A stretch of DNA of 64,000 bases from Bacteroidota bacterium. GTDB taxonomy: Bacteria; Bacteroidota; Bacteroidia; B-17B0; Aurantibacillaceae. A model generated the notes under the pieces. The model saw only the letters and a program-made list of their open reading frames with translations, searched no databases and was not told where the DNA came from. Position 1 is the first letter of the stretch; each line of letters begins with the position of its first letter. Positions 27,573-36,387 of this stretch are shown piece after piece. The stretch lies in contig JAAFIQ010000002.1 in NCBI GenBank assembly GCA_013298715.1, forward strand, positions 363,677-427,676, in the 5' to 3' direction. A program made the translations under genes and the position numbers.

Positions 27573-29549
27573 CTATTCTTTAATTAATTTTACTGCATTA
27601 ACCGCTCCATTGCTCTCAGCTTTTAAAATGTAAATGCCATTTGGTAAGTTGGTTAAATTGATTGTTTGTTTTCCTTCGTTCAGTTTAGATGTATAAACCA
27701 ATTTACCTACCACATCTGTAACTATTACTTTTGCAGAAGAAGTTAAATCTACAACAAATATACCTTTACTTGGGTTCGGATATACTAAAACGTTAGCGGC
27801 TGTGCCTGTAGCTATGTTTTTAATACCAGTACAAGGGGAAACAGATTGAGTAATAGTAGCTAAGTTATTACAACCAGCGGTGCTTGTTCCGTTAACTGTA
27901 TAAGTAGTTGTTACCGTAGGAGAAACCGCAATTATTGCACCATTTGCACTGGTATTCCAAGTATACGTATTAGCACCACTTGCAGTAATACTAGCAGTAG
28001 AGCCCACACATAATAAACTTGTATTAGTGATTGCGTTTATAGTTGGGTTTGGGTTAACTGTTTGTGTAAATACTTTACTAGCAGTGCAAGTAAGAGCAGT
28101 TCCAGTAACTGTATAAGTAATTGTAACTGTTGGGGATAGAATAACCGCCGAAGTAGTGGCTGTTGTATTCCATGAATACGTGTTAGCACCACTTGCTGTT
28201 AAGGTAACTTGTTGCCCGGCACAAATTGTGCTGTTAGTGCTCGCAACAGTTAATGTTGGACTTGCGTTAACTGTAACACTAAAGTTACACGTTGAAAAAT
28301 TTCCAGAAGGATCTATTGCTCTATAAATAATATTGGTAACTCCTAAATTAAATAGTCCATTTGCATTTCCTGTTCCTGAGCCAGTTGTTGCGCCTAGTAA
28401 ACTATAAGAAAGCGCGGCAGAACAATTATCGCTTACCGTTACAGGCGCTAAAGAAGAAAGAGTTGTGTTTGATGAAGTAGCGCAAGCCGTTAAATTTAAA
28501 GGGCAAACTAAATTTGGTAATTGAACATCGCTCACTGTTACAGAGAATGAGCAGGTTGCGCTGTTGTTTGAATTATCAACAACAGTAAAAGTTTGAACTG
28601 TTGTGCCAATAGAAAAACTAGAACCGCTTGAAAGACCCGATATAAGTGTGTTTGTAAAATTAGTTGCACCTAAAGCTGTAATAACTATTTTTCCATTGCC
28701 AATATTAACCCCACTTAAAAAATTTGTCCCAGTAGCTGTTGGCAATAAATAACCACTACCACCACCACCACCGCGGCAGTTGCCACTAGCTGCGCCGCCA
28801 TACCAGCCGCCTCCACCACCATAACCCTCGCAGCCACAGCTAAAGCCACTTGCATTACCACCAATAGCAAATGAACCAGCCATTGCTGTATTACTAAACG
28901 AACTGCAAGTTCCATGCAGCCCACCTGCTGTTTGAGTTGCACCAAGTCCTCCCGGATTTGCAGGTGTATCACGATAGCCATCACCGCCAACCAAGCCTCC
29001 GCCAAAGCCACCAACTACATGTAATAAACTCCAAAAACCTGCACCGCCACCACCACCAGCAACTATTATTCGGTCTGTTAGTGAATAAGGAGAAACGCGT
29101 ACATCTGTTCCACCACCACCGCCTTTACCAGCGGCATCGCCATTGCCTCCCCCATTAAATCCTCCCGCTGTTGTTGTAGGCTGTCCGCCAACAAATAATT
29201 GTAAAGTTTGACCTGGCACTACTGTGAATACTCCTTTAGCATATCCACCATAATTTACATTATTAACCCAATTGGCTCCTCCTTGAGCACCCCAAGCCTC
29301 AAGAGTTAAAGAAGTAACCCCAGATGGAACAACATAGCTTTGCACAGAACCTGTAAAAGCGAATGTTGTTGAAGCGGCGGATATACAACTATTAACTACC
29401 ACCGGGGCCGAGTAATTAACTATAGCAGAACAAGCGTTTGCAACATTTATTGTTGTAATGTTAGATGGGCAAGCTACGGTAAGACACTGAGAGTGGACTG
29501 GGCTCGTAATTGCCAAAAGTGTAAAGATTGATAGTAAATTTTTTTTCAT
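27573..29549 (-). CDS. Large glycine-rich surface protein with HYR-type domain and T9SS type A sorting domain
   Basis: This 658-residue protein has a signal peptide, then a segment from about 60 to 300 rich in Gly (YVVPSGVTSLTLEAWGAQGG, IIVAGGGGGAGFW). That segment resembles the ALK/LTK glycine-rich domain family. A HYR-like domain follows near 330-430 (VSDVQLPNLVCPLNLTAC, TVSDNCS), then two Ig/PKD-like repeats (ICAGQQVTLTASGANTYSWN). The C-terminus (LVYPNPSKGIFVVDL to AVKLIKE) is the T9SS sorting signal. It should be exported by Sec, then by T9SS, and attached to the surface. It is a paralogue of the next gene. Confidence 0.88.
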   Translation of the reverse strand: MKKNLLSIFTLLAITSPVHSQCLTVACPSNITTINVANACSAIVNYSAPVVVNSCISAASTTFAFTGSVQSYVVPSGVTSLTLEAWGAQGGANWVNNVNYGGYAKGVFTVVPGQTLQLFVGGQPTTTAGGFNGGGNGDAAGKGGGGGTDVRVSPYSLTDRIIVAGGGGGAGFWSLLHVVGGFGGGLVGGDGYRDTPANPGGLGATQTAGGLHGTCSSFSNTAMAGSFAIGGNASGFSCGCEGYGGGGGWYGGAASGNCRGGGGGSGYLLPTATGTNFLSGVNIGNGKIVITALGATNFTNTLISGLSSGSSFSIGTTVQTFTVVDNSNNSATCSFSVTVSDVQLPNLVCPLNLTACATSSNTTLSSLAPVTVSDNCSAALSYSLLGATTGSGTGNANGLFNLGVTNIIYRAIDPSGNFSTCNFSVTVNASPTLTVASTNSTICAGQQVTLTASGANTYSWNTTATTSAVILSPTVTITYTVTGTALTCTASKVFTQTVNPNPTINAITNTSLLCVGSTASITASGANTYTWNTSANGAIIAVSPTVTTTYTVNGTSTAGCNNLATITQSVSPCTGIKNIATGTAANVLVYPNPSKGIFVVDLTSSAKVIVTDVVGKLVYTSKLNEGKQTINLTNLPNGIYILKAESNGAVNAVKLIKE

Positions 29550-29600
29550 AGATTATTTTTTAGTAACATCAAATTTAAGATTTTTTATTGATTTCAATCT

Positions 29601-29637
29601 GAAAATGTGTTGAAAGAGGTAGAATATGTGATGAAAA
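29601..29637 (-). promoter_or_regulatory. Conserved upstream motif of glycine-rich T9SS gene 1
   Basis: About 36 bp (core ATGTGTTGAAAG, then ATATGTGATGAAAA on the + strand) recurs at 32193-32229, at almost the same distance (about 50 bp) from the start of the paralogous gene. About 33 of 36 positions agree. A TAAATTTG -7 box lies between this motif and the start codon, so it may include an activator site or the -33 region. Confidence 0.6.
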
Positions 29638-29669
29638 AATCCTCACCAAATTAATGATGAGGATTTTTT
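29634..29669 (-). terminator. Bidirectional terminator between the two glycine-rich T9SS genes
   Basis: A perfect 12-bp inverted repeat (AAAAAATCCTCA 29634-29645, TGAGGATTTTTT 29658-29669) with 12-nt loop and T-run in both directions. It follows the stop of the 29752-32145 gene and touches the upstream motif of the next gene. Confidence 0.8.
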
Positions 29670-29751
29670 TATTCATGATTTGTAAATGTTGATTTTAGAG
29701 TTCCGATGTAATAAAATATGATTCTTAATCTAAAATATAATTATCTTGGTA

Positions 29752-32145
29752 TTACTGTTGTTTAATTAACTTCACAATTCTATCTCCAGCTTTTAAATAA
29801 TAAATACCGTTTGCTTGTTCTTTTAAGTTAATGATTTCGTTTTCAGAGCTAATGGTTTTGTTTAAAACTATTTGTCCTAAAGCATTCACAACTGTTATTT
29901 CAATTTTAGTACCACTTGTGTTTTGAATCGTGTATAAACCATTGCTTGGATTAGGGAATGCCAAAACATTAGTAGTTGCAATTGAAGCAAGATTATTGAT
30001 ACCTGTGCACGGAGAAACTGATTGGGTAATCGTAGCACCATTGTTGCAACCGTTTGTGTTCGTTCCGATAATAGTGTATGTTGTAGTTATGGTAGGAGAA
30101 ACTGCTATTACTGAGGTATTTGCGCTAGTATTCCAAGTGTAGGTATTAGCGCCGCTGGCTGTTAAACTGGCTGTTGAACCAAAACACAATAAACTGTTAG
30201 TAGATGTAGCGGAGATTGTTGGCAATGGATTTACAGTAACAGAGCTAACTGCCGTGTTTGAACCAACACAGCCTTGAGCGCTTGTCCCAACAACGTTATA
30301 GCTTGAATTAGCTGTTGGTGTTACAACTGAACTTCCACCACCAATTGTATAAGTTGAGGCGCCGCTTGGAATAATAGTAAAGCTATTACCAGCGCATATT
30401 ACTCCGCTATTTGCAGAAATAGTTGGTGAAGCATTTACAGTTACTGAGCTTATTGTATTTCCTATACATCCATTTGCACCTGTACCCGCTATACTGTATG
30501 AACTTGATGATGTAGGTGTAACAACTGACGCACCGCCACTAATTGTATATGTAATTGCTCCGCTAGGTGTAAGAGTATAGCTATTGCCAGCACAAATTGC
30601 ACCATTGTTTATTGATATTGTAGGTTGTGCATTTACGGTTACATTGCTAGTTGCTGTATTGGCACTAACACAGCCCGCTAAATTTGTACCTCTGACAGTA
30701 TAAGAAGTACTAGCTGAAGGACTAACAATGTTAGTTCCACCTTGCACCGTGTAGGTATTAGCACCGCTTGGTATAATTGTAAAGCTATTACCAGAACAAA
30801 TAGTTCCGCTATTAACAACAACTGTAGGTGAAGCAGCAACAGTAATTGAACTCACTGCCGTGTTAGAACTTACGCAACCAAAGGGGCTTGTTCCAGTAAC
30901 ACTATAACTTGCATTGGCCGTTGGCGATACTACAGAGCTACCTCCGCTAATAGTATATGTGCTAGCACCACTTGGAGAAATTGTGAATGAATTACCAGAA
31001 CATAGAACACCACTATTTACAATAATAGTAGGATTAGGGTTAATCGTTAATGTAATTGGTGTGCGCTGAGCAGAAGTACAGCCTACAATCGTTTGAGCAA
31101 CTATGGTGATAGTTCCATCGCCTAAGCCTACAGCCGCTGTATTTACCTGGTTAGTTCCTGCATTGAATGAACTTCCGCCGCCGCCGCCTGTAAATGGTTG
31201 AGAACCGCTTGTGCCACCACCAGAATAACCGCCGCCGCCGCCGCCGTTACCACCAGTGAACCAACCTGCACCTCCACCTCCAAAACCACCTGCATCATTA
31301 TTATTTCCAGTTCCACCAATACCGCCATTAAAAAACGATTTACCTCCGCTTGCAGGAGTGCCACTACCACCAGCACCGTTGGTGAAAAAACCGCCACCAC
31401 CACCACCTGAACCAGTAGATGCACCACCACCGTTACCATTTATACCGCCAGCAACCAAGCCATTTCCGCTTGCAGTAGCAGATGTTGTAAGTGTAGCATC
31501 TATACCAATTAAATTTGAACCGCAAGAGGTAATATTATTACTAGCACCACCACCGCCACCAGCAACTAACAATGCTGTGCTTGGTGTAGCTACAACAAAT
31601 GAACCACCACCACCACCAGCATCAGAACCATTTGAGAACCCTTTTTGCCCTACTAATATTGCTAACACTTGCCCTGGTGTTACAGTAAACACACCTGATA
31701 CCCTAGCTCCCCGACCACCAATAGCACTGCAATTCACACTAATCGAACCTCCAGAAGCGCCAGTAGCAGTAATGGTTAATTGAGTTACGCTAGCAGGTAC
31801 TGTATAATTCTGTATAGCACCTGTATAGGTAAATGTTGTGGTTCCTCCTACAACAGGATTTTGAAAAGATTCTGCATAGTAAGTAGTTGTAATAGTTGGG
31901 TTCACTAAATAGTTAGCTCCACTAGCGCTCGTTCCTATTGGTGTTCCGCCAGTTGGCACGGTGTACCAGTTAATAGCAGCAACACCTGCTGTAGCATTAA
32001 TATTACTTGTGCCACCAATGCAAATGCTTGGTGGTGTCGCCATAACCGAACTTGGGGTCGGGCACTGGGCGTTTGATTTATTAGCAATAAGGCATAACCC
32101 TAGTAATGATAATAATTTAGAATTCAAAAAATAATTTTTTTTCAT
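29752..32145 (-). CDS. Large glycine-rich surface protein with Ig/PKD-like repeats and T9SS type A sorting domain
   Basis: This 797-residue protein has a signal peptide, an early Ig-like segment, and a glycine-rich region at about 100-350 (YTVPASVTQLTITATGASGG, LLVAGGGGGASNN). About five repeats of 65-70 residues follow, each with ICAGNSFTIIPSGA(S/N)TYT and S(V/Y)-rich SYTVxGT ending in a Cys. The C-terminus (LAFPNPSNGLYTI to RIVKLIKQQ) is the T9SS sorting signal. The repeats are similar enough that recombination could change their number. A role in adhesion or matrix is inference. Antisense Pro-rich reading frames arise only from the Gly codons. Confidence 0.87.
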   Translation of the reverse strand: MKKNYFLNSKLLSLLGLCLIANKSNAQCPTPSSVMATPPSICIGGTSNINATAGVAAINWYTVPTGGTPIGTSASGANYLVNPTITTTYYAESFQNPVVGGTTTFTYTGAIQNYTVPASVTQLTITATGASGGSISVNCSAIGGRGARVSGVFTVTPGQVLAILVGQKGFSNGSDAGGGGGSFVVATPSTALLVAGGGGGASNNITSCGSNLIGIDATLTTSATASGNGLVAGGINGNGGGASTGSGGGGGGFFTNGAGGSGTPASGGKSFFNGGIGGTGNNNDAGGFGGGGAGWFTGGNGGGGGGYSGGGTSGSQPFTGGGGGSSFNAGTNQVNTAAVGLGDGTITIVAQTIVGCTSAQRTPITLTINPNPTIIVNSGVLCSGNSFTISPSGASTYTISGGSSVVSPTANASYSVTGTSPFGCVSSNTAVSSITVAASPTVVVNSGTICSGNSFTIIPSGANTYTVQGGTNIVSPSASTSYTVRGTNLAGCVSANTATSNVTVNAQPTISINNGAICAGNSYTLTPSGAITYTISGGASVVTPTSSSSYSIAGTGANGCIGNTISSVTVNASPTISANSGVICAGNSFTIIPSGASTYTIGGGSSVVTPTANSSYNVVGTSAQGCVGSNTAVSSVTVNPLPTISATSTNSLLCFGSTASLTASGANTYTWNTSANTSVIAVSPTITTTYTIIGTNTNGCNNGATITQSVSPCTGINNLASIATTNVLAFPNPSNGLYTIQNTSGTKIEITVVNALGQIVLNKTISSENEIINLKEQANGIYYLKAGDRIVKLIKQQ

Positions 32146-32192
32146 AGTTTATGTTTTGAGCATAAAACTACTCTTTTAAACTTTTAATTTGA

Positions 32193-32229
32193 AAAAATGT
32201 GTTGAAAGTGGCAAAATATGTGATGAAAA
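32193..32229 (-). promoter_or_regulatory. Conserved upstream motif of glycine-rich T9SS gene 2
   Basis: Second copy of the motif at 29601-29637, lying about 48 bp upstream of this gene's ATG. A weak -7 box (TAGTTTTA) lies between motif and start. Confidence 0.6.
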
Positions 32230-32316
32230 TTAAAAACAAGTTTAAATTCAGTCAAACTATTACGATAACTTACTAATGAAAAGTAATTTAAAGATACTGA
32301 ATTAACGTCATTGCCT

Positions 32317-33015
32317 TTAATAAGTTAAAATGCTAATGGCTTGACAAACATATATGCCCGCGGTTTCGGTTCTTAAACGGGTATTTCCTAAACTTAAATT
32401 TTTAAAATTATTTTGGTGCGCTAATTCTATTTCTTCTGCGGCAAAATCTCCTTCAGGCCCAATTAAAATTAAATTCTTTTTGTTTAAAAAGTCAATTTCT
32501 TTTATTTTGGTTTTTAAACTGTTCTCACAATGTGCAATCAATTTGTTTTGTTCTGTACAATTCAATACAAACTTATTAAATGCAATTAAAGTATTTATTT
32601 TTGGTATAGTAGCCTGTAGGCTCTGTTTTACGGCACTTTCAATAATTTTAGTAATTCTTTCTAATTTTAAATTAACACGTTCGCTGTTTTTGCATTGTAA
32701 AAAAGTAATTTCATCTATTCCAATTTCTACACATTTTTCTAGCATCCATTCAATTCTATCTAATTGTTTGGTTGGAGCAATTGCAAGGTGCAAGTAATAG
32801 TTTCTCATTATACTATTTGATATTTCATCCAATAAAATGGCAGTACATTTTTTTTCGTGTACTTGAGTTAGCTTGGCATTAAAGCTTTTCCCAAAACCAT
32901 CAATAACAATAATTACATCGTTATTTTGTCTACGCAATACCTTTACGCAGTGCCAACTCTCATCTTCTCTAAGAATTGCTAAATTATCTTCAAATTTTGC
33001 TATAAAAACATTCAC
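32317..33015 (-). CDS. rsmE: 16S rRNA m3U1498 methyltransferase RsmE
   Basis: From a GTG at 33015 this is a 232-residue enzyme, the usual RsmE length. An upstream ATG at 33072 would add 19 unconserved residues and overlap the divergent gene. ILIGPEGDFAAEEI-like LIGPEGDFAAEEI and LGNTRLRTETAGIYVCQAIS form the SPOUT-fold SAM-binding knot. The N-terminal PUA-like part has SWHCVKVLRRQNNDVI. It methylates U1498 of 16S rRNA. It is divergent from the ACP phosphodiesterase gene, with 26 bp between starts. Confidence 0.9.
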   Translation of the reverse strand: MNVFIAKFEDNLAILREDESWHCVKVLRRQNNDVIIVIDGFGKSFNAKLTQVHEKKCTAILLDEISNSIMRNYYLHLAIAPTKQLDRIEWMLEKCVEIGIDEITFLQCKNSERVNLKLERITKIIESAVKQSLQATIPKINTLIAFNKFVLNCTEQNKLIAHCENSLKTKIKEIDFLNKKNLILIGPEGDFAAEEIELAHQNNFKNLSLGNTRLRTETAGIYVCQAISILTY

Positions 33016-33041
33016 GTAATAAAAATAACTATTTTTATGGC

Positions 33042-33620
33042 TTGAACTATTTGGCGCACGCATATTTATCAAATAATAAGCCTGAATTACTAATTGGGAA
33101 TTTTATTGCCGATCATATTAGAGGCAATGAGTTTGATGAATACGATACAAAAATTAAAGAGGGCATCAAGCTACACCGCAATATTGACGCTTTTACAGAT
33201 GTACACCCACAGTTTAAATTATCAAAGCGTATATTTTATAATGGTTTTGAAAAGTATAGCGGTATATTAATTGATATTTATTATGATTATTTTTTGGCGA
33301 AAAATTTTGAAGAAATCGCTAATCAAAATTTGAACGATTTTTCACAAAATGCTTATGGTGTTTATGATTCTTATAAAGAAATTTTGCCTAAATCGAGCGC
33401 TAATTTTTTACACTATGTTTTAGAAAATGACATATATTGCGCTTACTCAGATATTAAAGGTATAGAACGTGTATTGTTTCATTTATCGCATAGAATAAAG
33501 CACGGTGTAATGTTAAACGAATCGCTTAATTTGTTTTTAAAACACGAGAAAGAACTGAAGCAACATTTTGATGTTTTTTTTAGCGATGCCAAAAATCTAT
33601 TTTTAGTTAACAAGTTGTAG
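33042..33620 (+). CDS. acpH: Acyl carrier protein phosphodiesterase (AcpH/DUF479)
   Basis: This 192-residue protein begins at a TTG giving MNYLAHAYLSNNKPELLIG, the conserved family start; the nearby ATG is in another frame and stops at once. GNFIADHIRGNEFDEYD and GIKLHRNIDAFTDVHP carry the metal-binding Asp/His residues of this HD-related family. In E. coli the enzyme removes 4'-phosphopantetheine from ACP. It is followed after 1 nt by the O-methyltransferase. Confidence 0.87.
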   Translation: MNYLAHAYLSNNKPELLIGNFIADHIRGNEFDEYDTKIKEGIKLHRNIDAFTDVHPQFKLSKRIFYNGFEKYSGILIDIYYDYFLAKNFEEIANQNLNDFSQNAYGVYDSYKEILPKSSANFLHYVLENDIYCAYSDIKGIERVLFHLSHRIKHGVMLNESLNLFLKHEKELKQHFDVFFSDAKNLFLVNKL

Positions 33621-33621
33621 T

Positions 33622-34257
33622 ATGGAATTTATAGACCCCTTATTGCTTAATTACTGCGAAGCGCACTCAGATAAAGAAGGCGATTTATTAGCTGATTTAA
33701 ACCGCCAAACACATTTAAAAATTTCACAACCACGCATGTTAAGCGGTCATTTACAAGGTAGGTATTTAAGTTTTTTATCGCGGTTAAAAAAACCAAAATA
33801 CATTTTAGAAATTGGTACTTACACTGGTTATTCGGCTTTATGTTTAGCAGAAGGATTGCAACCAAGTGGTAAATTATTTACAATTGATAGTAACGAGGAA
33901 ACGAATGCGTTTGCGAAAAAACAAATTATAAAGAGCAATTTTGTAAATCAAATTGAGTTGATTGAAGGGTCGGCAAGTAACATTATTCCAACCTTAAATT
34001 TTGAGTTTGATTTAGTATTTATTGATGCAGATAAAAAAAATTACAGTTTGTATTATGATTTAGTGTTTGATAAAGTTGTAAAAGGAGGTTTAATTATAGC
34101 CGATAATGTGTTATGGAGTGGAAAAGTAATTCAACAAAATTTTGATACAGACACCTCACTAATTGATGCGTTTAATAAGAAAGTACAAGAAGATGACCGT
34201 GTTAAAAATTTGTTATTACCTTTAAGAGATGGTCTTATGGTGATTGAAAAGTTGTAA
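33622..34257 (+). CDS. SAM-dependent O-methyltransferase (caffeoyl-CoA OMT type)
   Basis: This 211-residue class I methyltransferase has ILEIGTYTGYSALCLAEGL as motif I near residue 55, LVFIDADKKNYSLYYD with the metal-binding Asp near 130, and GGLIIADNVLWSGKV near 155. The family methylates catechol-type hydroxyls, or tRNA 5-hydroxyuridine in the TrmR branch; the N-terminal YCEAHSD with LKISQPRMLSGHLQGRYL fits the bacterial branch. Its 1-nt spacing from acpH indicates one transcript. Confidence 0.85.
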   Translation: MEFIDPLLLNYCEAHSDKEGDLLADLNRQTHLKISQPRMLSGHLQGRYLSFLSRLKKPKYILEIGTYTGYSALCLAEGLQPSGKLFTIDSNEETNAFAKKQIIKSNFVNQIELIEGSASNIIPTLNFEFDLVFIDADKKNYSLYYDLVFDKVVKGGLIIADNVLWSGKVIQQNFDTDTSLIDAFNKKVQEDDRVKNLLLPLRDGLMVIEKL

Positions 34258-34280
34258 TTTTTTTCTGAAAAACGGTTTAT

Positions 34281-34288
34281 TAAATTTG
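34281..34288 (+). promoter_or_regulatory. -7 promoter box for the TPR/SpoIIE locus
   Basis: TAAATTTG matches TAnnTTTG and lies 11 nt before the TTG start of the TPR gene, implying a very short leader. Confidence 0.5.
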
Positions 34289-34299
34289 AAATAATAGAA

Positions 34300-35433
34300 T
34301 TGAAATCTTTAATTAAAATAGTTTTTTTCTGTTTGCTTTTTACAACTACCTTTTCTCAAGAAAAGTTAGATACCATTGTGTTTAACAAAAATATAAAACT
34401 GGCAAACAAATTGCTACAAACCGATATCGATTCTAGTTATTCGGTAATAAAAAAAAACTTATATGCTTCCTTCAAATATAAGTATGCATTTGGTTGTTAT
34501 TACGCGCATGAACAACTTTGTACTTATTATCGCTTAAAAGGGAATATTGATTCAGTGCTGCTTTACACAAGTAATTTAATAAAATTTGCAAGGGTATTAA
34601 AGGATACTTCTAAAATTGTTAATGCATATCTTACTTTGGTAAGAGCTGCTTGCAATAATTCAAACTATAAATTAGCAATTCAGAATTGTATGCTGGCCCA
34701 ACGTTTTGCGGATGCTTCAAACATCACTGTTCTTAGGATAAGTGTATATCACAACCTAGGTTTAATTTATTCAAATCTTGATGGTACTTCTGAAAAAGCA
34801 TTAAACTACTTTAAGCAAGGGGTTCAGTTGGCCAAAGCTATAAATGATACATTTAACTTGGCAAACTTATCCGCCAGAATTGGTGGAGAATATTACGATT
34901 TGAATAAACACGATTCTGCGTTAAAATATTCATTGGAGTCATACCAACTATTCAGTAAAATTAATCATTTGAGGGGGCAGGGAGTAGCACTCAATAATTT
35001 GGCAACGGCTTATTGTGGTAAAAAAGATTACAATAATTCCAATAAATATTATCTATTGGCACTACAAATAAGGGAGAAGTTAAAGGATGTAAATGGTATG
35101 TCTATTCTTTATAACAATTTAAGCTTAAATTATTATGAACTTAAAAATTATAAACAGGCGCTTTATTATGCTTTGTTAAATGAAAAGTTAACAGCTAATT
35201 CTAAAGATCCTAACATGATTGCCTCTACACAAAAGCAGTTAAAAAGCATTTACGCCAAGCTCGGAAATTACGAGTTGGCTTATAAAAATGCTAATAGCTA
35301 TATTATTCATTTAGATTCTATGAGTTCTAAATCTAATCTAAAGACCTTGGTAGACTTACAAACTAAATACGAGACAGATAAAAAGGAAAAAGAAATTGCA
35401 ATATTAGAGTTACAAAATAAAAATTCAGAGTAA
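34300..35433 (+). CDS. Secreted/periplasmic TPR protein; 5' part of a split TPR-SpoIIE gene
   Basis: This 377-residue part starts at a TTG with a signal peptide (MKSLIKIVFFCLLFTTTFS) and contains about six tetratricopeptide repeats (VYHNLGLIYSNLDGTSEKAL, GVALNNLATAYCGKKDY). It then enters a coiled-coil (DKKEKEIAILELQNKNSE) and stops at TAA 35431-35433. The next reading frame is in the same frame, and the 33 nt between them stay open (TIIEQTKRRNI). Related proteins are usually one chain: TPR sensor, coiled coil, membrane helix, PP2C phosphatase. So this is probably a gene broken by one nonsense mutation, or a sequence error. Confidence 0.75.
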   Translation: MKSLIKIVFFCLLFTTTFSQEKLDTIVFNKNIKLANKLLQTDIDSSYSVIKKNLYASFKYKYAFGCYYAHEQLCTYYRLKGNIDSVLLYTSNLIKFARVLKDTSKIVNAYLTLVRAACNNSNYKLAIQNCMLAQRFADASNITVLRISVYHNLGLIYSNLDGTSEKALNYFKQGVQLAKAINDTFNLANLSARIGGEYYDLNKHDSALKYSLESYQLFSKINHLRGQGVALNNLATAYCGKKDYNNSNKYYLLALQIREKLKDVNGMSILYNNLSLNYYELKNYKQALYYALLNEKLTANSKDPNMIASTQKQLKSIYAKLGNYELAYKNANSYIIHLDSMSSKSNLKTLVDLQTKYETDKKEKEIAILELQNKNSE

Positions 35434-35466
35434 ACAATTATAGAGCAAACAAAACGCAGAAATATA

Positions 35467-36381
35467 ATGATAGTAAGTGCTTCCCTTTTCTTCATTGTGG
35501 TTAGTTTTTTTCTTTTTGCTTTGCTTAATCGCTATAAAAAAACCAAGCAACAACAAAAAGTCATTCAAGCACAAAAATTAATAGTTGAAGAGAAAGTTTC
35601 TGAACTTGGTGCCAAACAAAAAGAAATATTAGATTCGATTAATTATGCCTCAACCTTACAAAGCGCTATGCTTCCTAACATTAAGGAGTTTGAAAACAAG
35701 CAAATTAAGTTTGAACTTATTTTTAAACCAAAAGATATTGTGAGTGGCGATTTTTATTGGCTTACAAGAAAAGATAATTTTTTATTTGTTGTTGTAGCAG
35801 ATTGTACTGGACATGGTGTGCCTGGCGCATTTATGAGTTTAATGGGGATTTCCTTTTTAAATGAAATTGTAAACGAATCAGAAGTCGTAGAAACAAATTT
35901 AATTTTAAACGCGTTAAGAAATAAAGTTGCAACCGCATTAAATAGCAAACAGAATGCCGAGTTTAGGCGCGATGGAATGGATCTTGTCCTCATGCGAATT
36001 GATGTAAATTCACTGGAGCTGCAATTTAGCGGTGCAAACAATTTTATTTATATTAATAATAAAAATGAAATGATTGAACTCAAAGGCGATAAAATGCCAA
36101 TTGGAATACAAGAAGGGGCAAGTGAATTTTTTAAACAACAAAACTATCAATTGCAAAAAGGTTCAAAAATTATTATAACCACTGATGGTTTGCCAGACCA
36201 GTTTGGAGGATTGAAGAATAAAAAATTTATGTACAAACAACTCGAAAAAATTATTCTTGAAAATCAATCAAGACCTATTTCGCCTCTAAAAGATTTAATT
36301 GACCGAGAATACCAAGCTTGGAAAGCAAATAATGAGCAAGTAGATGATATAACATGTATGTTTATAGAAATTGAACAGTAA
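35467..36381 (+). CDS. SpoIIE/PP2C-type serine phosphatase; 3' part of a split TPR-SpoIIE gene
   Basis: This 304-residue part begins with a membrane helix (IVSASLFFIVVSFFLFALL), a short coiled coil, and the SpoIIE-type PP2C domain. GDFYWLTRKDNFLFVVVADC and TGHGVPGAFMSLMG hold metal-binding Asp residues, and IIITTDGLPDQFGG and DDITCMFIEIE complete the site. Such phosphatases act on anti-anti-sigma factors or other Ser/Thr phosphoproteins. It is in frame with the upstream TPR part across one TAA. If expressed alone from the ATG it would be a membrane phosphatase without its sensor. Confidence 0.82.
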   Translation: MIVSASLFFIVVSFFLFALLNRYKKTKQQQKVIQAQKLIVEEKVSELGAKQKEILDSINYASTLQSAMLPNIKEFENKQIKFELIFKPKDIVSGDFYWLTRKDNFLFVVVADCTGHGVPGAFMSLMGISFLNEIVNESEVVETNLILNALRNKVATALNSKQNAEFRRDGMDLVLMRIDVNSLELQFSGANNFIYINNKNEMIELKGDKMPIGIQEGASEFFKQQNYQLQKGSKIIITTDGLPDQFGGLKNKKFMYKQLEKIILENQSRPISPLKDLIDREYQAWKANNEQVDDITCMFIEIEQ

Positions 36382-36387
36382 ATAGCA

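Noticed and set aside
31256..31783. 175-residue Pro-rich reading frame opposite the glycine-rich T9SS gene
   Set aside because: Its composition (runs of Pro) is the complement of Gly codons in the real gene.
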